In this document: positions 26,811-40,000 of the stretch, piece by piece
Position numbering within the stretch: the stretch's first letter is position 1
Layout: every line of letters starts with the position of its first letter
The notes under the pieces: model-generated
Database searches by the model: none
What the model was told of the DNA's origin: nothing
Seen by the model: the letters and a program-made list of their open reading frames with translations, nothing else
Program-made: the position numbers and the translations under genes
From: Epinephelus fuscoguttatus
Taxonomy: Eukaryota > Chordata > Actinopteri > Perciformes > Serranidae
Assembly: GCF_011397635.1 (NCBI RefSeq)
Contig: NC_064753.1
Coordinates: 32,326,322-32,390,321 of the forward strand
DNA length: 64,000 nucleotides
Reading direction: 5' to 3'

Positions 26811-29800
26811 AGGCCTGGTGATAGATACATAACATTATACTGTATGCTGCAGACAGAAATCCCCTCTGGTAATGTGATTCTCGCGGACATTCTTATCCCT
26901 TAAGTGGGTTATGCATATTTATCTGCCTGGTTTCACTGGTGCCAGCTGGAAAACATCATCATTTCCTATTAAAAACATGACATTCGTGATTCATTCAAAT
27001 CACAAGCAAATATACTGTTGTTACAAATTCAAATTATGGGACATGTTCATGCATGATTTTGAGAATTTCACGCACAGAATTCTTTTTTATGGTTTTAACT
27101 TTAATTTAAAACTAATAACAAGCTCTCACTAACTCACTCAGGATTTGTTTGGGATCTCTGTACAGTTGTTTTTGATAATTAACTACAGAGTGACAAAGCA
27201 TGACTTTAAACCCGATTTTGACTCTAGACATCTTTGCTCGTCTGACATTGATCGACATGTATTTTGTAGCTGTTCGTCTTCAGATTAGTCGATGTTTACC
27301 TCAGGTTTTGCACGTGCAGAGGATAATTAAAGATGTTTCTCCGCCTGTCAGTTCTGAATGCCGAAGCTAAGTTTAATCGATTAGACAGAAAATTAATTTC
27401 CAATTATTTTTAAATTCACTGCCCCTCCAAAGTTGAGGATTCGAATCGTCAGTCGTAGACCTCTCAGTGGACTGAGATTGCTTCAAGTTGTCATTCATTC
27501 GTTTTCATTCTGTCGGGGGTCGTGGAAGGGCTGACACATAGAGACAGACAACATTCACACTCACATTCACACCTACGGCCAATTAAGAGTCACCAATTAA
27601 CCTGCATGTCTTTGGACTGTGGGAGGAAGCCGGAGTACCTAGAGAAAACTCACACTGACACAGGGACCAGGGACCTGACAAAACCTCAGTCAACTGAGGG
27701 ATCTCTGCCCAATAATCCTAATTCTAATTTTCTTTGTTTTATGAGATAGTACGTTGATCATGTTTGGGTTATGGACTGCTGGTCAGGAAACACAAGTACT
27801 TTGAAGACACTGGCTTTAGAAAGATTGCCATTGTTCACCAATTTCTCACATGGTCTAGATCAAAAATGGTAATGGACTGTACTTGTATAGTGTCTTTCTA
27901 GTCTTCTGACCACTTAAAGTGCTTTTACACTACATGTCACATTCACCTGTTCACACACATTCACACACTGGTGGCTAAGGCTACCATAGATGGTGCCACC
28001 TGCTACTCAGTAACCATTCACACACACTCATACACCAATGGAACAGCCATAGGGAGCAATTTGGGGTTCAGTATCTTGCCTAAGGATACTTTAACATGCA
28101 GACAGGAGGAGCCTGGAATTGAACTATAACTACTCCTACTGGAGTAGTGGACAACTACTATAAGTGGACGACCTGCTCTACCTCTAAGCCACAGCTGCCC
28201 CAATTATGAAAAATGAATCAATTAATCAAGAAAATAATTGGCAGATTAATCGACAGTGAAAATAATTGTTAGCTGCAGCCCCACTGTGCACATAATTTGC
28301 TTTGGTTTAGAATAACAGTGTACACAGTGTATCGTCAATGTGGTCATACAACAATCAGACTGAACGAATAAATGCCGTCACCTGAACTTGCTAAAAGATT
28401 TGTCAAAGGACGTGGTGTTTAATATCGTACGTGTTGTAATAATGACTGCTCTTTTTCTCAAGTAGACACTGCAGTAGTCATTATTAAGATACAGTCTTCA
28501 GGTATGGCACAAGCGACATTTGCATAGGAACTCAGTGGATTTTGTCCTTGCCTTGCCTGTGCACTTTTGCACTGCAGTGTTCTGTCAATACATGGTGTGT
28601 ATTTTTGTTGTTGTGTCTGCTGTTTGCCATTAATAACTGCAGCAGGCAGCCAGACTGAGGGGCTTGAGATATTCCCCCAACATCTCCAGGCGCTCTGTGC
28701 AGCTCAGGCACCACCTGCCACCAAGATAGAGAGGACACATGTTACCTGGAATAACATGGCTGACATGGCAGATGTGTGATATGGCTGTGCAGACTGACAG
28801 CACAGTCCAATGATCCTGTCATATCCATATGTGGGGCTGTGTGTATAGGGTGTGTGTTGGTGTTTGAATGATTGACACACTCGGTTTTTATCTCTTTCGG
28901 ATAATCCTGTAAGAAGTGTAAAATTTTAATTGATGTGACACACCTTCATTTCTGTGTTATCAGGAGAGAACGCAAGGATTTGTGGCTCAGTTTCACAAAC
29001 AGGACGCAGTTTCAGTTCATGAGGAAATGTGGGTCCAAACAGACCCGAGTCAGGAGTCTGAGTCTGTGCATTGTAATTCAAAAGTCGGACGCACCTTATA
29101 TTTACATATTTGTCACCTCGAGTGTGCATTTTTGCAGGAGTCAGCATCAAACTCTTGCTTCCTGTGTGCACCATTTTTCTCTCTGCTCTTTTTTTGTCTG
29201 AATACAAGTCAAACTGGCTGAGCTGCTGGACTGTGAAGCATCGTGTCTGGGCCAAGCTGCTGTGAGAAATCCTTGGCTTCTTGACAAGATGTGAAAGTTG
29301 CATCTGAAGCCCAATGCGTCCGCCTAAATGCAGCGACACGTCACCTTTCTGAAGTGCCCCATCCGGTCTGAGGCCTCCTGTGTGTAGTAGTTTATCTGCT
29401 TCTCTGAGCATGAGGACAGTTTAAGACATCAATCTGGGCTTGAATTTGTATTCCAACAATGATCTCTCAGACAGCACACTCAACAACAGAGGGACTGGAT
29501 CTATTAGTTTGCCAAATCATATTCTGTTCAAGCAAAGGCTTTATGAATAATTGATGGTAAATATTTGAATCTCTGCTGGGTGATTTTGTGTCTCCTCAGC
29601 AGCCTTGCACAAAATATTCCCCCAAATTCAGCAATAATGACAAACATGATAAACAGTTGCTGTAGGTTTAGTTGTTTGGTTAACAAAAACGTTTCTCTCC
29701 GGCCGCACATCATGCTGGAGCTGGACAGTAAAATGCTCATTTCCTCGGCCCGCCTTTCCCTCCGGGTATTCCTGTGATACTGAAACAATTTCTCTTCCAA

Positions 29801-30563
29801 CTGGCAACGAAGTTGTTACATCTCTCAAAAGTTGTTTTTCTCGAGATTGTCCTCTGTAAGCTGGAGAGTGAAGAAGATATGTTTACAGTACTGAATCCAT
29901 TTCTTTCAGGCTCAATTTCAGTTTCGAAACTTTTTTGTTCAGTGTTGACATCCTTTTTCTGATGGCTGAAGATACTTTTTAAAAAGTGTTTTTCAGTCAT
30001 GTCTCTGAACTCAGTGGATTCACTTTAGAGTTCAGCGCAGTGGCTCGAGCTATAAATGGCTGGAACCGCTCATTTTCTCATTTCCCCAGGCCTCTTGGAC
30101 AGGTGACTCTGGGTGGCTCAGTCCTGCTGCAAACTTGCCATTTCTCTTGCTCCTGTTTTTTCTTTCCCAATCCTTAGACGTTTATGTCAAGAATCACCCT
30201 TTTGAACATATACATTTCAGTAAGCTAACCCTTCAGTCAGTCACTAAGCCAAATGAGCTGATTATTTTGTAATTGCAGCTGAAATCCCTGCTCTCTGTGG
30301 CTGCATTCTCAGGTCCTGCTCTGGTGGGTGTAGTCAGGAAAGACTGGGCCTCTGAAAACAGCATCGCCCTCTCCTGGTCAGAAGTGGAAAAGCTGCCCTC
30401 AGACATAGTGGACTATGAAGTCAAATACTTTGAGAAGGTAAAGACTTTTATCACACTAAATGAGATCATTTGATATTTAAGTTTATACACCATATGTGTT
30501 CATTGCTTAGCTGTGGCTGTTTTGTGTTACATTTATCTTAGCACTGAAACACATCACAAGTGA

Positions 30564-30609
<46 letters not shown>

Positions 30610-31363
30610 AGAACAGTCACTGCTCACAGAACAATGTGCATTGTTGGCATACAGAAACCCAAATGTAAGTGCAGAGCATCCATAATGTATTGCTATCTCC
30701 ACTTTGCTCACCATCTGCTCAGATAGTTAATAGGATGAAAATGATGTGTTTTGTTCAAACGTTGCTGTGATAATGGGTTTATGCAAACACATGTTTGTCT
30801 GTCCTGCCAAAACTTGCTTTTGTTTATCGTCTCTGGCAATCTGTTTCTGCATTTCTTTTGTTTTGTTTTTTTTTAGGAGCAAGAGCAGCTGAGCTACTCA
30901 TCAACGCGAACCAAATCCCCCAGCGTGGTGGTAACGGGCCTCAGACCCTCCACTGTCTATGTCTTCCACGTGCGCGCTCGCACTGCTGCTGGCTACACAG
31001 CGTACAGCCCCAACTTTGAGTTTGCTACTGCAGCTGAGGGTACGACTGTAGTCTGTACTGTGCCTTTCATTTGTCTTTATACTGCCTTTGTTTCAGCAAG
31101 GAACAGATCTGATATTCAGTCATGCAGTCAGTTAGATTTGTGTTTAAAGCCCAATTGATATGTAGTTTTGCTTTAAAACAATGCACAGGAGAAGAAAGGA
31201 GTTTTAAATCCAGCGATGTGAAGTCATCGGTGTTGATCAACAACCTTATAAAATCCCTGGAGACATTTTATGGTCATTCTTTGCTATGGATCAGTGAAAC
31301 TCATCAGTGCCTCTTCAGGCATGAGCCATTTATTTAAATGTTTATAAGCTCTGTAAGTTCCTG

Positions 31364-31407
<44 letters not shown>

Positions 31408-34022
31408 CACGCTCTGCTGATTCTAATCCTGAAATATGTAAGAATGCACATCCTCCTACAAGATACACACTTAAGGTGATGAATATGTAGATGTCCACCT
31501 TCATATTCTCATGCGCCCATATGCCAGTGCATATGACACAAGTCCATTTATATACCCGCTTCTACAGATGTGCCGTCTTTTCTCTCACCTTATTCAACCC
31601 ATACTCTCACAGAATGTAGTGATCTAGACTTTGTTTATGTATCTAGACTGTTTTCTTATACACGGGGTTCACATAAGGTTCTCGAAGTGCTTTTTGAGGG
31701 GGGAGAAAAGGTCCTGGAATTCCTTGAAAAGTGCTCCCTTTCTAACAACGTACTTAAAAGTCCTTGAAATGAACCACACAATTCCGTCTTTGATTTCAAC
31801 CAAAGTTTGTTCATTAATATCAAATTGCTCAGCATCAGAAATTGCTCCGTTTTTTCCTCCATTGCCCAGGGCGTGCTCTCCATCTTCTTTCCTCCTGGCC
31901 TTTTTGATGACCCACCTAACACTGTAGTTTATTTCTGCTTTGCTCCACTCTTAAAACCCCAGCAAAAGCAGTAGGCTTATGTTGTCATGACAAAACCTGA
32001 CATGACTTAACTTAATAAGCCAGATTTTGATTTGTTTTCCAACCTCTTTAGCTGTGCTCTAATATTATAGCTCCATCAAACACTGAAATTGAAACTTAAG
32101 TTCAAGTTGCCATTGTTTCTCTCTTGACAATTTTGTCTAACATCATGCAAGCACAATGGGGTCTCTTCCCCTCTTGCATGTGCAGGCGGTCAGTAGGTGT
32201 GGAGCAGGCAGGAGAACACCCATCGTGGAGTTCTGTTGTAGAGTGTTTGTATGGTTGTAGTGACACTCCTGCTCTGAAACTTTCTCTGGACTGAAACTTT
32301 TCATGATGTATTATAGTGTAGTATAAGCAGCACCATAGCTTGTGCCATTCAGATGTGTTATTGAGATTTTTTTCACAGTTGATTGACATTGATCACATCA
32401 TTTATTTATAGTTCAATGGTGTTCATTATGTCTTTAGTTTCTGATAATGACTTTAGTTGTTCTTTTATCTAGACGTCTGAGAATGTTACATACCTTGACA
32501 TGTTTCGGTGGAAACTTCTGCCTTCCTCAGAAGTGTCACTTGGTGGTGGTTGTCAAAACTGACAGGACGGTCACTGTCACGCCTCCCTAATATCGGCTGA
32601 TTGACAGATCAGCTGATAAAGACGCGTCACAATCAACACCAAGTGACACTTTTGCAGAAGGCGGAAGTTTCCGCCGAAACATGTCATGGTATGTAACATC
32701 CTAACACATGTCAGAGATAAAAGACTAAAAAACTAAAGTCATTATCATTTATTTACAGTATGTTTTATAAGAAAAACATTTAAAAACGAAATAGTTGCTT
32801 TGAGTCAAGTCCCTGTAAATTAAAAAATAGTGCTAAAAAAAGTACCTGAAAGTCACTGAATTTCTTGATAAACCCTGTATAAAACTTCATTTTATACCAA
32901 CCATTGGAGAAGTCCAACAATATTGAAAAGTTATCCACAGTTAAATGTAAAAATAATGGCTCTTTGGATTACTGAATAAATGTATTCACTTTAACAGATG
33001 TCACTGAGATGTCAGTCCATTAAGACATATTTCTGACCTCTGTCTGCTCCTGTTTGTCAGGTTTTTGTCAGAAATAGATAGATACACCGGTAAAAATAAT
33101 GGTGATATTTGCTAGACACAACAATGCACAATTAGTAAAGTTTACCAGTACCATCTAATGTTCAGTTTTATCCCAGTTAGCAAAGCAATTTGTCACTAAG
33201 TTGAGTTATAAGGACCTTTTTTATCAAAATGTTCTTCTTAAAATTATTTTGCCCATGAAAACAAAATCATTTCATTGTTTGCTCACTGGTAATGTTCAGA
33301 ATACTTTAAATTGCTTTTAGTTTGATATGTAGGAGCTGCATAGAAGCAAAATTACTTGCCACATACCAGTGGAAAAGGACAAGAAGTCATGGTTTTGAAT
33401 AGATTATGTGCAACAGTGAAATTTCTCAGGGAACATGATGAACTGCTTGTGTGTCTCGGTCTGTTTGTTTTCTGGATTATCACAGTAGAGTCTGATTTAG
33501 GCCCTGAGTTCAGAACAAAGCAGAGCAATTACAAGAATTTTAATCAGTTTTTATACGATCAATATGATTAATGCTGTTGTATTGTTCACAGGAATGTTTA
33601 AGACTGGAAACCTGAGTGATACATAAAGGATTTTATGAATGAAATGGATGCCTTCTATGGTGATACATATGGACAAAGTTGTAATTTGGCTACACAGAAA
33701 CTGAATATCATTTTTATTCCACTTATTATGCTTGGTGAATTGTGACAGCGTTGTATCACCAGGCAGTGTGTCACTTCTCTAGTTTGAACTCTGGTGGTAT
33801 GAACAGGTACTGACTGCTCTGGCTTTGCTTTGCTCTCACTTTCCTCAGATCCTGATATCGCCGACCAGGGTCAAGTTCTTGTGGTCGTCACAGCGTCTGT
33901 AGGAGGCTTCTCCCTGCTGGTCATCCTTACCCTCTTCCTCCTCATCACTGGACGGTAAGACACCCACTGCTTCTCCTTGGTGCCGGCTTATCGTTAACAC
34001 CACACACACAGACACAGACACA

Positions 34023-34071
<49 letters not shown>

Positions 34072-37000
34072 CTGTGCTTCTCCTCTCATATTCTCCAGAG
34101 AGACGCTACAACCAGAAGTCTGTTAATGGACTCTCTTTTTGCCACCAAGCAGACACTTTTATTTTCCAAATGGCTGAACCAATTTTCTGCCTAATTACTC
34201 AGCATGTAATGCATGTACCAGAAGTTTGCTCCATTCCATTAACTTCCACAGGTTAGCTTAGACTGTTGTCTCCAGTCCGCCCCTGGTTCACAGAGTTTTA
34301 CCATTAGTGGCGCTTATTAATAAACAATGAAAAATGGCCCAGAATGTGAAGGTAATTTGTCTGGATTTTTACCTGATTATTATACAAGCTAACATGATAA
34401 TCTTTGATCACACAGTCTGCAAATGTCATACGCTGAAAAAATCTGAGCTCAGGAAGGGGAACAATGTGTCTCACTTTACAGAGAAGCCTAGATTCAGGTA
34501 CTTCCCAGACTACACAGTCGGGCCTCGTGCAAGAACATTTTGTCCCCCATGTCTTTTTTTTTCTGCAAGTTGCTCATACAAGTGTTCAAAGTCAGATTCA
34601 CAAAACTTTCAACTGCATAAACTTGCCGTAATTTGCTAGTTTCAACTTAACAAAAACCCCTCGTTAACAACCAAGTACACATTTGTAAGATATGATCATT
34701 TGCATAATCACGGCCTCTAAGCTGCTTTATGAGGCTGCTGCGCTCAATTTGTGAAAAAGTTTCATTAACAAAAATGTTAACCAGTCATATTTAAACTCAG
34801 ATTAAGGCAAACAAGTGTTTTTTCCCTTTATGGAAGAAAGTAGATCTGCACATCTTTTGTAGGACATGAAACAAAAATTCAAAGTATGAGAAAATTGATG
34901 AATGCAACAAAATCTCTGAAATCACTTGGTGTCTCTTAAGAACTGTTCATACAAGTGGTTTTTGCATGAGATCTTAGAAGATACAGTTTCCAAACATGTC
35001 CCTTTAAGATATTTGTGTAGTCCACTTTGCAACATATATTAAATATGTCAGAAATTCTGCCAGTGTATTTTAAGTTTAGGCCTTTTTTATACTGCAGTTT
35101 GAATTCTACCAACCCAATCCTCATTTTGACCTGAAATATACTTGTATATCATTGGGGACAATATTACTGTATACACGAGCCAACATCACATCTAACCTGA
35201 TATCTGTCAGAAGCCTGCTGCTGCCCGTCCATTAATTTAAGTGGATAATCCTCATATATTGTTTAGCCTCCTGAGGTGCCAATAATGGGAGTCATAGGAA
35301 TACAAAAGGATTAAAGTATGTGAATAAGATTTAACAGTACATGCTTTGTCTTGTATTTCTCCTTGACCCAGGTTCAACTGAGTCAAAATAAGGTGTTTTT
35401 TGTTCCTTAAAAGCAGCTTATAAACTTTGATTTCTTATGTTCAACACTTTATTTGGTTTTTAAACAGACATAACAACCTTCAACCTCTCTCTGACAGACA
35501 TCAGTTTGTCGGAGCTAGATCAAATGAATTATTCATAATTGATATATTATCTGAAGCTTCATTTTTATACAAGTAATATTCATACTGATTTAGATAAACA
35601 ACTGGATTGTATCTCCCGTCCTTGCTGAGCAACAGTTTTGTGTGCAAGGACATGAAGTCTGGCAAGGGCCAGGGAAGAAACCAGCCTCCTGAACCACCTC
35701 CTGAGCCACATCTGCCCCTAAAAAATAAATTATTATTATTTTTATGATATATTTTTTAAAGAGAGAATTATAATGTCAGCCTAAAGGTCCAGGGCCATAG
35801 CAATGTGGAGCTTATTCGGCGTCTGACTGCGAATAATAAATTGCAAATAAAAGGGCTGCTGTAACTGAATGTGAAAGGTTTTAAGGGCTTTTAATATGTG
35901 TTCCATTTCAGGCAATATCTACCCACCTGATTTTTAATCCCTAAAAGACAATTTCTCATAAATTGCGAAAATTTCAAGCTGAGAGAACTATACATGTGCT
36001 GGAGGTGAATCAACAGATTTCCACTCTTTAACAATGATCTCCATACCCAACATAATTGCTGAGCGAATCCAGTTGGCTGGAGGCGTAGAGAGGTTGCTTA
36101 GCGGTTGCGGAGCCCTCTGAATATATACAGTAGATGAGATGTGTAAGGAATATATTGGCGCTTATAAACTATTTTCATACAAATAAACTCTTCTAAAACA
36201 CAGAACTTAAAAAGTATTAGCGCATTATGATTACATTTTCAAAGAACAACCTTCTTCTGTGTGGTTCGTACACAGAGGATGCAAATTGTTCTTCTTGCTG
36301 AATGCTAGAGTTTGATTGTTACGTTTGTCCTGGCTCCCCCTCTCTATGGAGACCGAACCTTGAAAGCCTTGAATGTGTGGGACTGTGAATAGGATAAAAG
36401 CTGGGAAATAGAAGAAAATATAAAAAAAAAATTACATAGAAGGCAAGAAGAAAAATTGCACTAAAAGAATGGGTTATAGAAAAGAGTAAAATGGCTGCCT
36501 GTATTTTCCACCAGAGACGTCTTTGCAAACCAAAAAAGATTGGTGATGTGGCAGCACTTTTCCGCTGTCAGAACAAATGTTCACTTCTCCCCTCTTTCCC
36601 ATCAGGGCAGTAAATCTGTTAGATGTCATACTTGTCTTCTGCTGATAATGTCAACTAAGTCACTGTGTTGAGCACGAAACACAGAGAGGGTTGTTAGCAA
36701 AAAGGGAGACAAGGTGGCGAGGAACAAGATAGGGGATGTGCAGGGATGTTTTAAGTGTTGATGAAGGTTATTCTCTCTCTTTGACTGGTTCACCTGCACA
36801 GGTGTCAAGGGTACATAAAAGCCAGGATGAAGTCAGAGGAGAAGAGGAGGACTCGCTTTCACAGTGGCCATGGTATTGTGTACAATGTCTTTTATTGTGT
36901 GTGTGTGTGTGTGTGTGTTTGTTTTAAAATTGCTTTGCTGGCGAGCATGCATTCTCCAACAGACTGCATGCTCCAACTCCCAGGGCTTTCGTTTTGACAC

Positions 37001-40000
37001 AAGCTGTACAAATGGTCACAGTTTGCCTCCGAGTTGCAATTTTTTTGTAATGCAGTTTTTATCATGATCCCCCACTCACAGTATCTCATACACCCATTAT
37101 TGGATTGTGACAAAAGTTGGGTAACCGCTGTTCCGTTTTAGGAATTACAGGATTGACCCAAGTGCGGTGCGACAATTGCAGATAAAAACAGAGTTATTGA
37201 TTGGCCCCGCAGGGGAGGCGTATCATTCTTGGGGAACAAAATGGTGTCCTGTTATTTACTTAGACAGTTCAGTGAGAACTCTTGTAGGATTCGATCCGAG
37301 GCCTGCAGGGACACGAGTGTGACTCCTGAGATAAATCCAACCATTCTATCATCTGCGGGCCTGATTTGGGGATTTGCGATTGATCCAAGAAGAAAACAAG
37401 GCACTGTGAATAAAAAATACTGTAACATGCTGATGTACCAGTGCCTTTGCAGAGAAACGGACACGAGGCTGAGTGCAGTTTTACAGTTTGTGCTTGTCTT
37501 CCTAAGTTCTCCTTTTCCTCCAGAGTACAGGAAGTTGGATGTACTTTTGCAGAATTATCTAGTCATACTTTATTATTTTAATTCTGCATATCATGGCATA
37601 GTTTCACTTGCAGCACATGACAAAAACTGATAACAGTGTTGCCTACACAAATATGCATTTATGAGCCTCTTCTTCAGATATTATGGAAATCAGTTGACTA
37701 CTAATAATCCTCACCTCCCACAGTCATTCCTTGTTGTCTGTTCTTTGCTGTTGTGTGCTGTGGAGGCATCACCCAGGCAGGGGATGCCAGCAGGCTCAAC
37801 AAACTCTAAGAAAAGGCTTGTTCTATTATAGAGCTGAGCTTAGACACCCTGGAGACAGAGGTAGAGTGTAGACTCCAAACTGGAATCTATCTCAGACGAA
37901 GCCTTCAACCCTCCACAATATGAGCTGACACAGCTATAAAGTACATTTAGTCCCCTGCTCATCTGCTCGAGGTGTACCAGGGGCTGCTTCAACTTATCAT
38001 TTGTGCCAGTCATCATGCACAGTGCTCACTGCAGTAACGTCCCCAGCCTCAGCCAGTGAGGAGGATGCTGAAGCCTAGGCTGCCTGCAATGTCTTTATAC
38101 GCTGCTCTGGGGCATTTTCCGAGCTCTTTCTTTCCTTTTTTTCCTCGTTTTTCTCCATCCCTTGACGAAATAACAGAAAAACCTTACAGTATAATGGAAG
38201 CAAATACACCATTATTTATGGCTTCGTACAGTCAAAACAAGAATCAACTTCACTTGCACATTCTCAACAGAAATTACTTTATATGCTTCAGTACATCAGA
38301 ATTTACTGCAGGGCTGTAGTCCAAAGATAACATCTTAATGCAGGCAAAATGTGGGAATGAAAGATTTATTCTGCATTTTGAATAAATTAGGAAAATGAGG
38401 ACAATGTGTTTCACAAAACCCACACAAAAAAGTGGATAGGATAATGGGTAGGGGTGTAAAACATGTTGTAGAGTAAAATGCAAGACTTTATTGTCTACAT
38501 AAATTAAGGTCGTGTTTAAGAAAGGTATTATAAAGTGTGGTGAAGGAACCTGTGGTTTTAAACTGCCAACACACTGAGGGGGTTTCACTAAATACATTAT
38601 AATCAAGCTCTATGGTGCTTGATTGCATCATGTTGTAATGTCCAAAGGGATGCACAAATAATCTGCTCTGTTACCAACCAGCTCTTAGGCTGCAACAATG
38701 ATGTGAGACTAGACGAGTGTGCAAATAGTTAAAAGCTTGTTTATTCACAAAATAACGATAAATAACCAATGGCGTGAAAGTCAGTAATCAGTCATGTCTG
38801 CATTTATGGGTGTGTAGAAATGTGTAGAAACCCAAATGAACGGCAGCTGCACCATATGGGAAGCAGGTTATTCTGTTGGAAGGTGGTGAGCTTTTATATC
38901 ATGAAGCATTCCAGGCGCAGGTGTGGCTCATGAGGTCTGCCTTGTCCTGCATCCTGTAACTTAAAGAACAGCCAGGAAAACAGGTACACCGAGTGGAGCA
39001 GAGGGGTCGTCACATCTGCATGTGCACTATGTTTCCATTGTTATTGTACTGAAAGAAGAGCCAAAGTGTCTGTACACCTGCAACCCAGTCACCAGAATAA
39101 ATATTGGCATTGAATGCTTCTGCAGACCACAGATGTGTTACATTTGTACATTTCAGATGTTACATTTTTTTGTAGCAAATATGTTGGAACTTTATGTTTC
39201 AATTTTTCATTTTATGTTGTGACAACGCTGTTGTTAACATGTGGTTGGGTTTAGGCACAAAAACCACTTCAATTAGGAGAGACAGAAGAATGAAGAGTAC
39301 AGATTAACATGTGATTAATGCTGGGAGGGACATCTGAGCAGCAGCAAGATAAATTCCCCCATGGAGTCCAGACACTGGTGGTGGTGGTGGTGGTGGTGGC
39401 TGGTGACTCTGAGGCTGCTGACTGCTGAGGCAGATGAGGCTGATGAATCCGTTAAGACTAGGTGGTGATGGGGAGATAAGGGACATGCACAACTGCAGCA
39501 AGAAAGAACTATGGCGGAGAAAGTACCATATTTAAAATGAGGAGCAGTAAGATGATAGGCTGACAGAGAAGGTGTGTCGCTGTGCTATTGGTTGATTGTG
39601 AATCAGCTGATGACTCAGTTGACCTACCCAGACAATGACATTTAGAGATAGTGAGTGAGCAAGTGTGCAAGGAGCAAATGGCAGAATGAGAAAGAAAACT
39701 TAGCCTGAAAAATAAAAGTATTGTCGTCCTGACCGAACTTTCACAAGAGCGTAATTTAGTTAGTTAGGAAAACTTCATATTTTAGCTTTAAGTACACAAT
39801 TTTGTTGCATCAAGCACAGTTAAAAATGTCCCAATGTGTCATTAAAAATAACAGCATTTGTTTTTTGTTGGTCTCCAAAGTGGTCTGCTGCCTTCCGTTT
39901 GCTGGCAGCCATCTCACCTAAGTGTCTCGCCATCCACCATCCTCTCCTCCTCCTCATAGGAAACTCAGCTCCTATATACATGTAAACAGAACTACATCAT

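Larger units (their letters stand above)
27370..28285. mobile_element. hAT-like element interrupted by two other repeats
   Basis: The left piece, about 27,370-27,415, reads ttaatcgattagacagaaaa. The right piece, about 28,195-28,285, reads attaatcaagaaaataattg and ends gttagctgcagcccc. These look like the two sides of one hAT-like repeat, separated by the repeats at 27,490-27,690 and 27,866-28,201, which suggests nested insertion. Confidence 0.4.
17707..30312 (+). other. epha6 large intron (12.6 kb)
   Basis: No coding exon is supported. It holds three copies of one dispersed repeat (about 19,648-19,910; 21,592-21,880; 27,866-28,201), two copies of a longer perciform-type repeat (about 20,590-21,290 and 24,850-25,315), a hairpin at 20,161-20,265, (CA)n tracts at 22,477 and 26,763, a homeodomain-site-rich stretch at about 22,930-23,340, and an RE1-like site at 25,342. 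The interval 28,300-30,300 contains nothing I recognise. Confidence 0.7.
31040..33848 (+). other. epha6 intron (2.8 kb)
   Basis: No exon is supported. It contains a (CA)n tract at 31,366-31,406 and a DNA element at about 31,658-32,882 with a fold-back element inside it (about 32,438-32,757). Confidence 0.7.

Noticed and set aside
30279..30312. Earlier acceptor (attgcag) for the FN3-2 exon
   Set aside because: It breaks the reading frame with the FN3-1 exon and gives an exon longer than the usual 125 nt.
33845..34069. Minus-strand frame with VCVCVC repeat
   Set aside because: Produced by the CA microsatellite and the antisense of the transmembrane exon.
34090..34140. Possible juxtamembrane exon ([14 protein letters not shown]) after an agagag acceptor
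   Set aside because: It has no good donor, and the exon at 36,802-36,872 matches the EphA juxtamembrane sequence with correct phases on both sides.
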